From NCBI GenBank assembly GCA_963210315.1, contig OY723245.1:1377910-1441909 (forward strand): a stretch of DNA of 64,000 bases, read 5' to 3'. Below the pieces are notes generated by a model. It saw nothing but the letters and a program-made list of their open reading frames with translations, was not told where the DNA came from and did not search any database. The position numbers were made by a program, and so were the translations under genes. Source of the stretch: Rhynchopus euleeides (lineage: Eukaryota; Euglenozoa; Diplonemea; Diplonemida; Diplonemidae). Positions 10,501 through 21,214 of the stretch are shown one piece after another. Each line of letters opens with the position of its first letter. Position 1 is the stretch's first letter.

Positions 10501-13406
10501 CGCTCGACAGGCACAGCGGCTCGCAGATCGACCCCTCGAAGGCCGGGATGTACCGCCACCTCACAGAGACAGAGCGCATGGACATCCTGCTGAAGCGGGA
10601 CCGCGAGCTGGATGAAAAGAGCCAGCACATCGCCATGCTGCACGCCAAGATGTCAGAGCTGGAGGGCAGACTCTCAGGACAGGCCGCAGGGGCTGCTGGG
10701 GCTGGCACCGGTGGGGGTCTTCTCGGCTCTGGCGTCGGTGGGGGTGTCGGTGCTGCTGGAGGTGGAGGAGGAGGAGGTGTTGGTGGTGTTGGAGGGCATG
10801 TTGGGTCAGGTGGGCCGGGGGTGGCGCTGGGTTCCACCGAACAGGCCACGTCTGCCTCGATGTCGCAGGTGTTGGAGAAGACGGCGCGGCTGGAGCAGTC
10901 GGTGAAGGAGCATGAGACGACGCGCAGCAGGCTGGAGCATGAGAACAAGATCCTCCGTGCGGCGCTGCAGCATGTGATGCCGGGTGTGGAGCTGCAGGAT
11001 CTCGAGAGCCTCACCTCGACACCCCGGGTGGCCTGGCATGGCAGCAGCGGCGGGGGCAGCGTGCCACCCTCCAGCAGCAGCGCCTCGGGGCAGCCTGTCA
11101 ACGAAGTGCACATGCACATCACAAAGGATGGCACTATCGCCAGTGGCAGTCAGGAACGGGGCTCGTATGGCGATACTGATGACGAGGATCTGGGCCTCAG
11201 CGCACATGCCAAGGCGGCCATTGAGGTGTGTCTTGCGAGGGGCATGAATTGTTGTCTGCTGTCAGCATTGGGCCTCGCTCAGTGTAGAGTGGAGTTCTGC
11301 TGGCGATTTAGTTTTTAAGACAGCCAGTTTGGGGCATCATGGGGTTCTGGCACCTTTTGGATTCATCCTGTCAGGTGGCAAATTGTCATCGGGACAGCGG
11401 GAGCTGCCTGCGGGTGACGCCCAGCTTGACCGCCGTGTACGCCGACGCGAAGCCGTCCGTCCGCCTCTTGCCGAACGAGACGCTGTCGGGTCGCACGACC
11501 CAACGGCCCACATGCTCCTGCTGCTGGAACCCGCGACGGAGAAGTCGATCACTACCGCGACAGGAAGTCCGGTAATGGTGATCCCGTCTTCGTGCGGGGT
11601 CGAGAACGCCGGGTCGTCATCCGCAAAGACCAGGTCCTCCACGACACCGGCGGCGTCCTTCACCATACCGAGGGCGGTACTCTGGTGGTCCAGCAGGCAA
11701 ACACGCATGCCCTTGTACAGGGCGAGCAAACCCGTGCGGCTGCCACACGCGTTGAGCGACCTCGTCGAGAGCAGGATCTCGTCGCACGGCTTCCGACACG
11801 CCGGGGTGTACGTCGCCGGGGCCGTACTCCACCGTGTCCTCTGCACAGATCACCCAGACGTGCTGCCCCGCCGCTCTGCCCATCCAACATAGACAGCCTC
11901 CGCAGAAGTTTGGTTTGGCGCGCAAACAACGTTCCCGTTCTATACTTTTATGGCATGCGTCGGGCAAGCCTTCGCCTTGACCAAACTGTAACCTTTTCCA
12001 ACAACCTCCACAGAGCGCTCGGCGTGCAGATTTGGAAAGTCAGTCGGCATCGAGGACCGACAGGTATGTATCTCCTTGAGTGGGGTGCTGATGTCAACCC
12101 CGTTTCCCAGAGTGTGTGGCCTGCGTTGTGGGTGGGGAGGGGTGCTGGGGGGGACTGCCACAGCCGTATATGTCTGTTCCTGTTGCCTGTTCCCATTATT
12201 AACCACTTCCTCTTCACAGGGCCGAAGGCAGGGATCCGTCCATGGCGGCATACCAGAGCCTCATCCAGTCGAAGGTCAACGACAAGTACCGGCAGCTGGA
12301 CATCTTGCGTGCACAGATTGGGGTATGGAGCGATGAAGCGTTGAAAAATTGTGATCTGACTGTTTTGGAATCAGGCAGGTTTGGGATACTAGTGTGCTCT
12401 ATCAATCAACCTCAACGAGCTCTGCTGTTGGGCAGAGTGTTTCACATGTTTCGCCAAGAGGTGTACAACGCGCGCGGCCCTCCTCACCCTCTGCTTGCCC
12501 ACCCACACCCCACCCCAGGACAAGAGGCACGCAGCAAGGCAGTTGCAGGACAGCTACAACGAGAGGCTGGCTGACTTGGAGCGGGAGGCCTGGGAGAAGC
12601 ACCGCATCATCAGGGAGCTGGCTGCTGAGGAGCAGGACATGGTCGACCGCCTGGCGCAGCTGAGGTCGGAGGAGGGCAAGCTGCAGGCGAAGATCACGAA
12701 GCACCGCCGCTCCCGCGAGGACATGATGGACAGCAAGGAGCTGAACACTGTCGAGGGCTACGAGTTTGTCGGAGGGCTGCGCCTTGACGACGCGATGTTC
12801 CGCAGCAAAGGCATCCAGCTGAGCAGGCAGAGCCGCACGCCTGTGCTTCTCAGGTTCACCCCTACTGCGCTGCTTGTCTTCAACGCAGACCATCACAAGC
12901 ACACCGCTTTCCAGTTCCAATACCCCTCGACTGGGCTCGCTGCACGGAACAAGGTGGACCAGCCCCTGAAGGAGGCACCGTACGACAGGATCCTGAGCGT
13001 GCGGCAGATCGACAAGTGCATCCTGGAGGTTGTGTCGCAGGGGTTCACGTCGAACCTCTCGCTCCTATGCGACAACCGCGAGAAGCGGAACTCGATCCAG
13101 AAGCTCCTGATGCTCAAGACGAAGGGGGTCATCCTCTCCCTGGGGCACTGGACGGTGAGCGGGCAGGAGGAGGACGAGAGTCGTGCGACAAGCCCTATGC
13201 GGCAGCCCTCCAGCCCCGTCACCGATGTGTATCCCTCAGCGGGTGCCACGTCTCAGATGAGCCTGTCCCAGAGGTCCGGGATTATGCGTTCTGGGCAGAA
13301 TGGGCGTGTGGCCCAGCGGGGTAGGTCGCCTCCCGCCCCGGCGACTGCCAATGCCAATAACGGCGCGTCCAACACCTATCCGCGGGCTCTCTCTTCAAGG
13401 CGCTGA
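7509..13406 (+). CDS. Kinesin-3 (KIF1/UNC-104-like) motor, four exons
   Basis: Plus-end-directed microtubule motor for vesicle or intraciliary cargo. Exons read 7509-11225, 12014-12063, 12220-12322 and 12519-13406; phases agree and the protein is about 1,585 residues. The motor domain spans about residues 8-385, with P-loop GQTSSGKT (102-109), switch I NERSSRSH (from 225) and switch II DLAGSER (from 263). The TLTWLLKDNLGGNS motif and the neck after it are typical of kinesin-3. An FHA-like strand set (YANGQ...LKFGGHATFTF) lies near residues 838-875, interrupted upstream by a long charged insert. Gly/Ser linkers and a coiled coil (about 1115-1160) follow. The last exon holds a beta-rich segment (about residues 1375-1460) that could be the PH-like cargo domain expected at this end of kinesin-3. 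Donors are GTGTGT, GTATGT and GTATGG. Intron 1 (788 bp) carries transposon DNA. Confidence 0.93.
11337..11846 (-). pseudogene. PIF1/Helitron-type helicase C-terminal fragment in a kinesin intron
   Basis: On the reverse strand, inside intron 1 of the kinesin gene, a 169-codon frame contains LLALYKGMRVCLLDH, then a VKDAAGVVEDLVF segment and GLPVAVVIDF. This series resembles the part after the helicase core in PIF1-like and Helitron helicases (a 'KGMRV.L..N...G.VNGA.G.V' block, then 'P..V.V.F'). There is no Walker A motif, so it is only a C-terminal relic. The part after about residue 110 looks like noise. The call rests on motif memory, not alignment. Confidence 0.4.
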
Positions 13407-13554
13407 GCCTGGTTCGTCGCGCGGGCTTCTCGTTCCGTCTGCCCTGCGCATCCCTGTCACCTATTAACTCCTCACTCCTTCCCCCTCCCGCGTCCTCGTA
13501 TTCTGAACGAACCAGCTCTTAACTAGAGAGAGCAGATTAGTAACAAAAAAACAT
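13407..13554. other. Short spacer between the kinesin and the hAT element
   Basis: C/T-rich 3' flank of the kinesin gene, ending in AAAAACAT (13547-13554), the left target-site duplicate of the neighbouring transposon. Confidence 0.6.
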
Positions 13555-13969
13555 CAGGGGATAAGATAGGTCTGGTTTTCCGGTTTTCAAAACCAGGGTT
13601 TCCCGGTTCCCGGTTTTCTGGAAAAAATTAAGGTCGGTCTCATTTTTGGCGGTTTTTTGTGACTTTGGGACAGTAAAACAGTCAGAAAAAACGCCATAAA
13701 AAATAGAAAGTGACCCCATCGTGATCCGCAGAGAGCCCAAATAGTGCAAAGAAGGCAGAGAAGCGGAGAAGAAAAAATGGACCTAGCGGGTGGCCCGGTG
13801 GGTGGTGATGCCCTCGTCATGCAGGTCTCTTCTGTTTTGAAGGTGCACACATGGTGGACTCCAGCCACCATGTCTAAGAGGGAGTCTAAGACTGCAGTCT
13901 GTACTGGAGACGGGAGTCTATTTTCCAGCTAGTTTACGCTCAGACTCCCGCTAGTTGAGACTCATGGGA

Positions 13970-14023
13970 GACACGGTGTACTCCAGCGGAGGTAGGGTAA
14001 CCTCCGCTGGAGTTCACCGTGTC
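13970..14023. repeat. 24-bp-arm hairpin inside the hAT element
   Basis: Left arm 13970-13993 and right arm 14000-14023 are reverse complements with one mismatch around a 6-nt loop. The arms contain a variant of the CACGGTGGACTCC motif that also ends the short element at 26204-26399. Confidence 0.85.
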
Positions 14024-14450
14024 GTCTGCCTCTGTGCAGCGTCACTCGGTGCCATCGAATACATGGCGACAGCCCACCAACTCGAGACAGATCTGCTTGT
14101 CTGGAGGGCTGAGACGAGAACACGAACGACTTTCAAGCAGTCTTGAAGGTCGCCAAGCCTATTGGGGGCAACTAACAGATGAGATTTGTTTGTTGCCTGT
14201 CATCACAGCTAGGTGCCCATCTCCTCGAAAACTCTCGTCTGGGCTCTACGTGGCGGAGATCTCGTGGACCCTTTGGCCATACAAGGTCTGCCGTGCACCC
14301 ACTCCACCCACAACGCACACCTGTCACGAGTGGTCGCTCCCACGTCCTCCTCCACCCTGAAGGTTGAACCCTCAAGGACCAGTGATCTCCTGCTGGCCGG
14401 GCTGCGATACAGCGAAGCCTTCCTACTTACAAGCGAATCCAGACTGTAGG

Positions 14451-14513
14451 GAACAGATGTTCACTACCGTGGCCTCCGGCGGCTGGGGGGCTCCGCCCCC
14501 CAGACCCCCCTGC
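14451..14513 (+). repeat. CTGGGGGGC hairpin repeat, unit 1
   Basis: A unit of about 60 bp with a conserved lead (TTCACTACCGTGGCCTCCGG) and a perfect 9-bp hairpin, CTGGGGGGC-TCC-GCCCCCCAG, at 14483-14503. Five more units occur in this window, all in the same orientation. Confidence 0.9.
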
Positions 14514-14749
14514 GTAAAAACATTGCACCAGACCGGTTTTTTGGCCGAGAGTCCAAACTTTCAAAGCAGCTGCTGCGCCTGCCCCACCAAGCAGCCTCAG
14601 TACGACAGGACGCGCGCAGGCACTGGGCCCTCTCAGATTCTGGGAGGGTTTGCGCGGGTCGCGCGCGCCGAAGGCGCGCGCGAAAAATTTTCAAAACCAG
14701 AAAAACCGGAAAACGGCGCCAGAAAAAAAGTCTATCTTATCATGGTTTG

Positions 14750-14900
14750 ACAGAATTCTTAAGAGAAAAAGCTCTTTTTTCGTAAGAATTCGGGAATTCT
14801 TAAGAATTTTCAAGAATTCTTAAGAATTCTTAAAATTCTTGAAAATTCTTAAGAATTCTTAAGAATTCCTGAAACTCCTGAAAATTCCTGAAAACTCCTG
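14750..14900. repeat. AAGAATTCTT array, left subterminal
   Basis: An AT-rich run of overlapping palindromes of the type AAGAATTCTT in otherwise GC-rich DNA. Its outer edge (CATGGTTTGACAGAATTCTT) is repeated in inverted orientation at the hAT right end, so it belongs to the transposon. Such arrays often serve as transposase-binding sites; that role is inferred. Confidence 0.75.
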
Positions 14901-15524
14901 AGGCGTTTCTGAGGGGAGGATGGGCAAGTTTTTCAGTCATCGGGGGCTCCAGGGGCTAACTTCCACCCGGTGCGGCTCAGATCCTGAAAACCCGGCTTCG
15001 GCCAGTGTAGTTGGATGCACCGGTGGGCAATTCAAATTGCACAGCTGCTCCGACGAAAGGGGAAGCAATCCCCCCGGATCCGGAACCCCTCCGCCGTGCC
15101 GGAGAGGATGCTGGGTTTGCAGTGGTGGCGCACGCATCGTGTTTTCCAGAAGTGCGTACGGCGCACGCGTGCAAGGACGGCGCGTCCGTGCGGCAAAATG
15201 TAGCACACACGGTGGACTCCAGCCACCCTAGTGCAGTGGTGGCAGCGTACGGCCGTACGGTCCGCGTACGCGTATGCCGTACGCACTTTCTGAAAACCGC
15301 GCTGCGTACGCGTACGCAGAATTTTCGTACGGCTGGTATTCTATATTAGTCTGGGAGTGGGAGTCTTTAGCCTAAAGTAGGGGGAAAATGGACTCCCGCT
15401 AGCACCAAAAACTCCCGCTCGGGGGAGGCGAGACTCCCGACAAGGGTTACCCGACCACCGCTTGCGTCCACCGTGCAGGAGACGGCCATTCTTCTCGAAT
15501 AATGGCTGATCCTGAACGGGCGTC

Positions 15525-15863
15525 ATGGTCACTCTGTGTCGGAAGACATGCGACTCCTCTCCCGATGTCCTGCTCGACTTCCCTGTTCGTGACTGTGGAA
15601 AGGACTACCCAACGTTCCAGAGGCTGTGTATCTTGGCATCCACGTTGACTCATACATCCGTCGAAGATGAAAGACTATTCAGTCGATTGCACCTGATCGG
15701 CCAGACACAGTTGATCCGTCTCTGTCTCGAGACCGCGGAAAGGGGATTGCCACCCCCGCTTTTCGGGATACCAACCCCCTCTCGAACTATCTCCCATTAT
15801 ACCCCCACTCGATCGGCTGGAGTCCGTCGTGCAGGCACTGAGCACCCTGGGCGAACTTCCTGA
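15525..15863 (+). pseudogene. hAT transposase C-terminal (dimerisation) fragment
   Basis: The 112-codon frame contains KDYPTFQRLCILASTL, then THTSVEDERLFSRLHLI. This fits the hAT dimerisation signature (YP.L..LA..L....TS...ER.FS). The rest of a transposase (RNase H-like catalytic core, BED finger) is not readable in this frame, so it is a relic. Its position between hAT ends with an 8-bp TSD supports the call. Confidence 0.55.
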
Positions 15864-16970
15864 AGGTCCCCAGAGGGCGCTCTATGCATACATGATGTAG
15901 CAAGCAACGAAATCACCCGCATCTGCGCCCCAGGGCACGCAGGACGATAGCGACTTCAGCGTTCCTGTCGTGTGGCAGCTCGACTGCCGCACCTAAAAGG
16001 GGATCCGGGAAGTGTACCCCTCCGCACGGCCGGTGTATGCGAGCTGGTCTCGAACAGCAGTCTGCGAAAGACCACTTCACAAGGACCAAATGCATCATCT
16101 ACTGCATGGCCTACAGCATCCCCACACAGACGTGGTCCTTCTGTTCTCCAATCGGGAGAAAGGCATGCATATATTCACCTCAGCTGCAGCAATGATGAAG
16201 AAGGCACAGGACGCACGAGAACCGGCAGGAAAGTGGATACCGCAGAAGGAATAGGAGGAAGGAAGTGAATCGTCCAGATCTGCCAACCTACCACGTGCAG
16301 CCAGAATAACCCAGAACAGGACCTTCTCACGTGGGGCTGCTGAGAGCATGGCAAAACTCATTCAAAATTGTTCAAACCTGCCTCCGGTGGATCTTCACTG
16401 GCGTAATCTGGGAGGAAATGACCTGGGCACAATGTCCTCCCCCTGGTTGTGCCGAGAGGGTGCAGGATCAGATTCCGTACCGGCACCCAGACTGAGCCTG
16501 GGGCGTCCTGGGACGGGATGGGAGACACCAGTATACTCAAGGGGCTCGCCTCCAACAGGTCGTGGATTTTGCCCAACGGCGAGATATTGGTGGCGCCAAT
16601 GGACACCTCCACCCTCCTTGCAATACGTCACCCACGAGAAAGGGCTCCCAGACTCAGACCGTAACAGTGGAGCTACTTGTTCACGCACATTATCATGTGC
16701 TTCAATCGCACACAAAGATGCCCACGCTCGCTAACACTGTGTTGGTAGAGTTTCCATCCCTGGCTTTATGTGCCGAACAAGCGTGCTCTTCAGGTAGGTT
16801 GAGGGTTTCCTCAAACTGCAAAGGCAGTTGCTGATCGATGGCTGCCTTTTTTGCGCTAACCAGGCTCCTGGTCTCTAGCAAAGAAGACTGTTGGCAGCGC
16901 ATGTGTTCACCCATGTACCCCACAGGTAACGAACCAGCGCACAAACAAAAAACTACCGCTTGTGCGCAGT

Positions 16971-17237
16971 ATGTCTACCCGCTCTCTCTTCAAGGCGAAG
17001 GAGATTGAGTGGGATTCGCTGAGCCTCTGCGCTCCGGAGGTCGCGAAGTGTGTGTTCCCGGAGTGTGATGCTGAGCACGAGAGAGAAGGATGCCTCAACT
17101 GTCGTTCGTGCGGACACCGCGCGGCGGTTTCGTGCCTCGATACCTTTGTTCCCTCCTCCTGTAACGAGGAGTTCGTCAAGGGGATGGAGGACAAGGACTG
17201 GATGTGCCCGGTGTGTTGCTGGGTAGCCAGCCGGTAG
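16971..17237 (+). CDS. Small Cys/His-rich (PHD-like) protein inside the hAT element
   Basis: 88 residues from ATG 16971. Cys and His spacing (C-x4-C, then C-x2-C-x2-H, later C and C, ending W-M-C-P-V-C) resembles a PHD or treble-clef zinc finger with the usual aromatic residue before the last Cys pair. It lies about 400 bp inside the right end of the hAT element and may be an accessory or captured frame. It could also be a remnant exon. No homolog is recognised. Confidence 0.4.
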   Translation: MSTRSLFKAKEIEWDSLSLCAPEVAKCVFPECDAEHEREGCLNCRSCGHRAAVSCLDTFVPSSCNEEFVKGMEDKDWMCPVCCWVASR

Positions 17238-17444
17238 CCAGTCTCCCAAGAAGGCGGAAATGCAGCGATGGATGGCTGTCCCAGCTGGCCAGAAACAGGT
17301 TTGAGGCCATTTTTGTGACTATTTTCCCTGGAAGAAGGCCCTGGAGGGGGTCATTTTGTGATTTTCACCTTCTCCCTCAGAAAACCTCCCAATAAGAACG
17401 TACATCCGTATGCTGTCAAAGGGACCTCGTGCGTGCCCCTTTCA

Positions 17445-17605
17445 AGAATTCCTAAGAATTCTTAAGAATTCTTCAAGAATTCTTGGAAATTCTTAAGAAT
17501 TCTTAAGAATTCTTGGTAAGAATTTCCAAGAATTCAAGAATTTTTAAGAATTGAAAAAGTAAGAATTCTTAAGAATTCTTACGAATTCTTAAAGAATTCT
17601 GTCAA
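17445..17605. repeat. AAGAATTCTT array, right subterminal
   Basis: The same AT-rich palindromic array as at 14750-14900, in inverted orientation, ending ...AGAATTCTGTCAAACCATG next to the hAT terminus. Confidence 0.75.
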
Positions 17606-18976
17606 ACCATGTCTTATACCCTGAAAAACATGCCATCGGAAAAGAAAAGGGGGTGGGGGGGAAATGGCAAAACACACAACAGTGGGTGCTGGGTCTGCAT
17701 GACAGCTCGGCACGGATTTGAAGGATTGTGGCCGTGTTGCACGATGCATGGCCCCTTCCGAAGTCTTGTTGAAAGTAAAGAGTGTAAGGGGGTCTCTTCG
17801 CTCCGTGGTGCCGAAAATAGTGGATTCCGGTGCATTTCTCCTATTCTTGTGAGAAACTAATGCCGAACTCTGCCGAAAACTCGCGACAGCGAAGATCCTT
17901 GAAAAAGTCAAAAAAGATAAAAATCACCCATGCCAGAAAATCCGCCGAACTCTGCCTGTTCAAGTCACAGCGCCCTTTTATTCACCCTTCACATGGCTGG
18001 CTGTCGCAAGACATGGTGCCGTACGTAGATGGGGCGTTCGTGGTGTGAATCGACGGATATTTTCTGTTTTGTTGTGTGTGTGATTCCCCCCTTTTATTGC
18101 CCACCACTTTTATCCCGCTTGCTTGCGTCTGTTTTCTCCTCCGACACCGTCGTCCTCCAACACAAACAGAAGCGGCGATCCCTTCTGGACCCGACTACAC
18201 CGTAGGATGGAGACAGTCGAATATGCAACTGCCGGAGAACAGGGCACTGTGATGGGTTATTCTTGTTGAGGATGATTACACCGTAATGAATCACATGTTA
18301 CCATGTGATGGTTCCACAACGAGCAGCGGAAATAATTGCCCTCGTCGAGGAATTCAGTAGCGATCGCATCGTATCAACCACCATATGCTTGGGTGTGGTT
18401 TGGCAGCGCCAGTCAAAAAATACGCCTCGCCAGCACCTACCTGGCGTGGGTGCTGGCCATGCTGTGGCGCGTTGCCAAACATTCAGCCATCACAGCATGC
18501 CCTCTCTGGCTGAGCGATCGATCTCTTTTAATTGGCAGGCCGAATCCTCTGTTCGGCCGTCTTTCTGGGTTTCTGCATGCCGGGTACGTCTTCTTGTCTG
18601 TGCAGTGCAAACCGATATCTCGGAGCCCCTCGGGTTTGAAGGCCCACCAAGGTGCGGGGGAGGGGAGGTGACCCCGCTTCACTTTAGCTAACGCCCCCAC
18701 CGGGTTGGCAACGCTGAAGCGGCAGCTCCTGGCCTCAGTTGAATGGCCACACCGTCTGAGCACAAATCATCGGCTGGGGTCCTCCGTGAAGGGGACACCT
18801 TGTCTGTTGGTCTGGTGATGTGCTCGAGTCACCCCTCCCATCCCTGGGTGTGGCTGGCACACTTCTCTTTCTTCACCCGTGGAAACGCTTCATTCTTTTG
18901 CGCCCCGTAACGGAGGCACTCTTCCCATCCAACCACCCCCCCACCTTCTCTGTTCCTGTACTGCTGCTCTACGGAC

Positions 18977-19011
18977 ACACCTCCGTTCGCCACACCTGCG
19001 AACGGAGGTGT
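18977..19011. repeat. 14-bp-arm hairpin
   Basis: ACACCTCCGTTCGC (18977-18990) and its exact reverse complement (18998-19011) flank a 7-nt loop. It could fold as RNA; its function is unknown. Confidence 0.8.
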
Positions 19012-21020
19012 CACGGCAACGTCTCCTATTGACTGCACTGACCCCATTACCGTGTGATGCAAATGATACAAGTATAAGCTTTGCTAGTCTTGTTCGGCGT
19101 ATGAGGCACATGCGGTAGTGGTGGTCCAGCAGGTTAGGTTTTAAAGTAATGGAAGAAGAGGTGGAGTGGGGGCGGGGGGGGGGGTCAACACTTGTCGGCG
19201 CTGACGGTGCCGTTAATCATGTTTTTCTCTCTCTCTCTATCTACCTTCGATCTCACACTTTGGCTGGTGTAATTTTTTTTTGCCGTTCGCTCGGGTTTCT
19301 TCACCCGCTCTTCCTCCATGCACCCCCCATTCTGTCGCTGATATTGCAACAACAGGGATAGCCGGGTCTGCTTTCCCGGCGTGCTGTCTTTTCCAAACAG
19401 CAAAAAAAACACCCAGTTTTCCTTTCGCCAGTTGGCGGTGGTCGTTGTCGATGCTAAAAAATGGGGCGAACCCCCAAGTTCCGTGGGGGATGGGGGGCGT
19501 GGGGTGTCCAGCATTCCAGGACTTACGGGTGAAAAGCCCACGGGGGGGGTGGGGGTTGCGTCCCCTGCCCTTTTGTTCACCGTTGCTCTCCAGAGGGGGT
19601 TTCCCCCCCGAGGATTTCCTGAAGTTCCGAGCGTCGGACACCCTCCCCCCGGCGGTGCTGCAGTATTGCTTTATTCATTTCATTCAGTTTCTGTTGTCAC
19701 AACAAAACACAACACCCGCGCCATTGAGCAAAAGGGGGGGTGGGTGGTGGGTGCAAGAGCGTAGCGTAGAGTCGCGTTACAATAGGTTAGAGGCGTCGCC
19801 GTGATCCTTCGAGGCTGCTGCTCGAGAAGTGTGGGGGAGGCTGCCTCTTGCCTCGTTACACAGTCGACCGTCGACATGGGACTTCTTCTTCGGGGTGGGG
19901 TGGGTGGGGAGGGATAGAAACCGGGCGTTGATGATAGACCGCCACCGTGGCCTGCGCCATAAACACACCCTGGCTAACAGAAGGTGTTTGTAGGCCAAAC
20001 CTTCAGCCCCACCGACACCGACACGGTGTATAATGGTAGGCAGGTTCAAGAGGTACACCAGCTTTTCTTTCAACGTCTGTGCTGATTGAAAATCGGCAAA
20101 ATACCAGATGGGGCTCTAGGGCATACTCTCCGGCCCCAAGACACATGCCGCACAGCAAGCGGAAACGGAGTGACGCCTGAAGCAGCTGCTCTCACAAAAC
20201 TCTCAAGGGTAGATATAACACGCACAGTTAACCTGGAGTTCACAGATTTTCTCTATTTTTACCCCCCCCCCCTCCCGTATCTCCCCTGTTCGGTTCATTG
20301 CATGATTCCCTTTTCTCCCCCCCTGTCTTTATTTAGTACTGTGGACCCCCCCCCCTTCTCCCCCAGCAAAAAAACATAAAAATTTAACCGGGCGTGCTTA
20401 TGTGCGCCCCTTGTGGGTACCCTTGGCACCACTGCCGCCACCACCGCCCCCCGCTCCCCTCCGTCCCTTCCCCCCCCCAACACTAACCTAACATCCCCCA
20501 TTTTTTTTCCTGTCGCTGATTTTTTTTATATTTCGTGCCACTCGTGGGGTTGATGTGAAAGTGCCACCGCGCTTTTACGGTGTTGCATTGCCCCCTCCCC
20601 CCCCCCCTTCCCCTTCTCTCCCCCTTACCCACCACCACTCCCTTCCCGCCTTTTCCCTGCCCCTCCTGAATAACGCTTGAGCCCATCAGCAGGAGGGCGA
20701 GCGAGTGGCCAGCAGTACACACGAATCAGCGGCAGATGTGGGAGGTTGTTGAGGGAGGTGTGGGGGGGGGATAGAGGGCAGAGGGTGTGATGACCGCGCT
20801 GCGTGTGACTGGGCGATAATATACCCCAAGGGGGTGCAATTCACTGTTCGGAGCTGGTGGCCTGTCCCCCACACCCCTCCAGCCGAATCCCTTTTCTGCC
20901 ACTGCGAAGCCTATTCACTGCCGTGGGTGGTGTCACGATATTTTATCTTTGATGCACTGCAAGCAGGGCTCCTCCTGTCAGTGTCATACATATTCTAGGC
21001 ATCGCTTTGGGCGATAAAGG

Positions 21021-21070
21021 CAACCTCCTCATCAGGCTGTAGAGTTGCTTTTTGTTTTGCCCGGATTTGC
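21021..21070 (+). repeat. Dispersed repeat, copy a
   Basis: CAACCTCCTCATCAGGCTG, then GAGTTGCTTT and TTTTGCCCGGATTTG. It recurs nearly unchanged at 62615-62665, and its last part recurs again at 50214-50237. It lies about 145 bp upstream of the carrier start codon. Confidence 0.8.
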
Positions 21071-21214
21071 CACACACCCTCACAGGTGCTCACTGCTGGC
21101 AATCCCTACACTGCAACACTACATCTCTATTGCCAGCTGAACCAGCGCCTACAAAGACCCCTTCCAAAAGTTGGAGCTGAGGGAATACCGCCGACAGACT
21201 CAGAGAGAGGCACA

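Larger units (their letters stand above)
13555..17623 (+). mobile_element. hAT-superfamily DNA transposon, 4,069 bp, with 8-bp TSD
   Basis: The left end reads CAGGGGATAAGATAGG and the right end, reverse-complemented, reads CAGGGTATAAGACATGG. CAGGG termini are typical of hAT elements. Exactly outside them are identical 8-bp flanks, AAAAACAT at 13547-13554 and 17624-17631, the TSD length expected for hAT. Inside are a hAT-like dimerisation-domain remnant (15525-15863), a small Cys/His-rich frame (16971-17237) and subterminal AAGAATTCTT arrays in inverted orientation at 14750-14900 and 17445-17605. There are also palindromes and one unit of the CTGGGGGGC hairpin family. A sequence resembling the left end recurs inverted near 14690-14744, so a second related element may be nested. 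I find no intact transposase frame, so the copy is probably dead. Confidence 0.85.
17624..21214. other. Long intergenic region without a recognised gene
   Basis: 3.6 kb between the hAT element and the carrier gene. It contains a 14-bp-arm hairpin (18977-19011), G/C and pyrimidine tracts and a dispersed repeat (21021-21070). Several frames of 100-170 codons exist, but they overlap each other on both strands and have no coherent protein features. Confidence 0.55.

Noticed and set aside
9731-11134. 467-codon minus-strand frame in the kinesin exon
   Set aside because: Shadow of the Gly/Ser-rich linker of the kinesin; Pro/Ser homopolymer composition.
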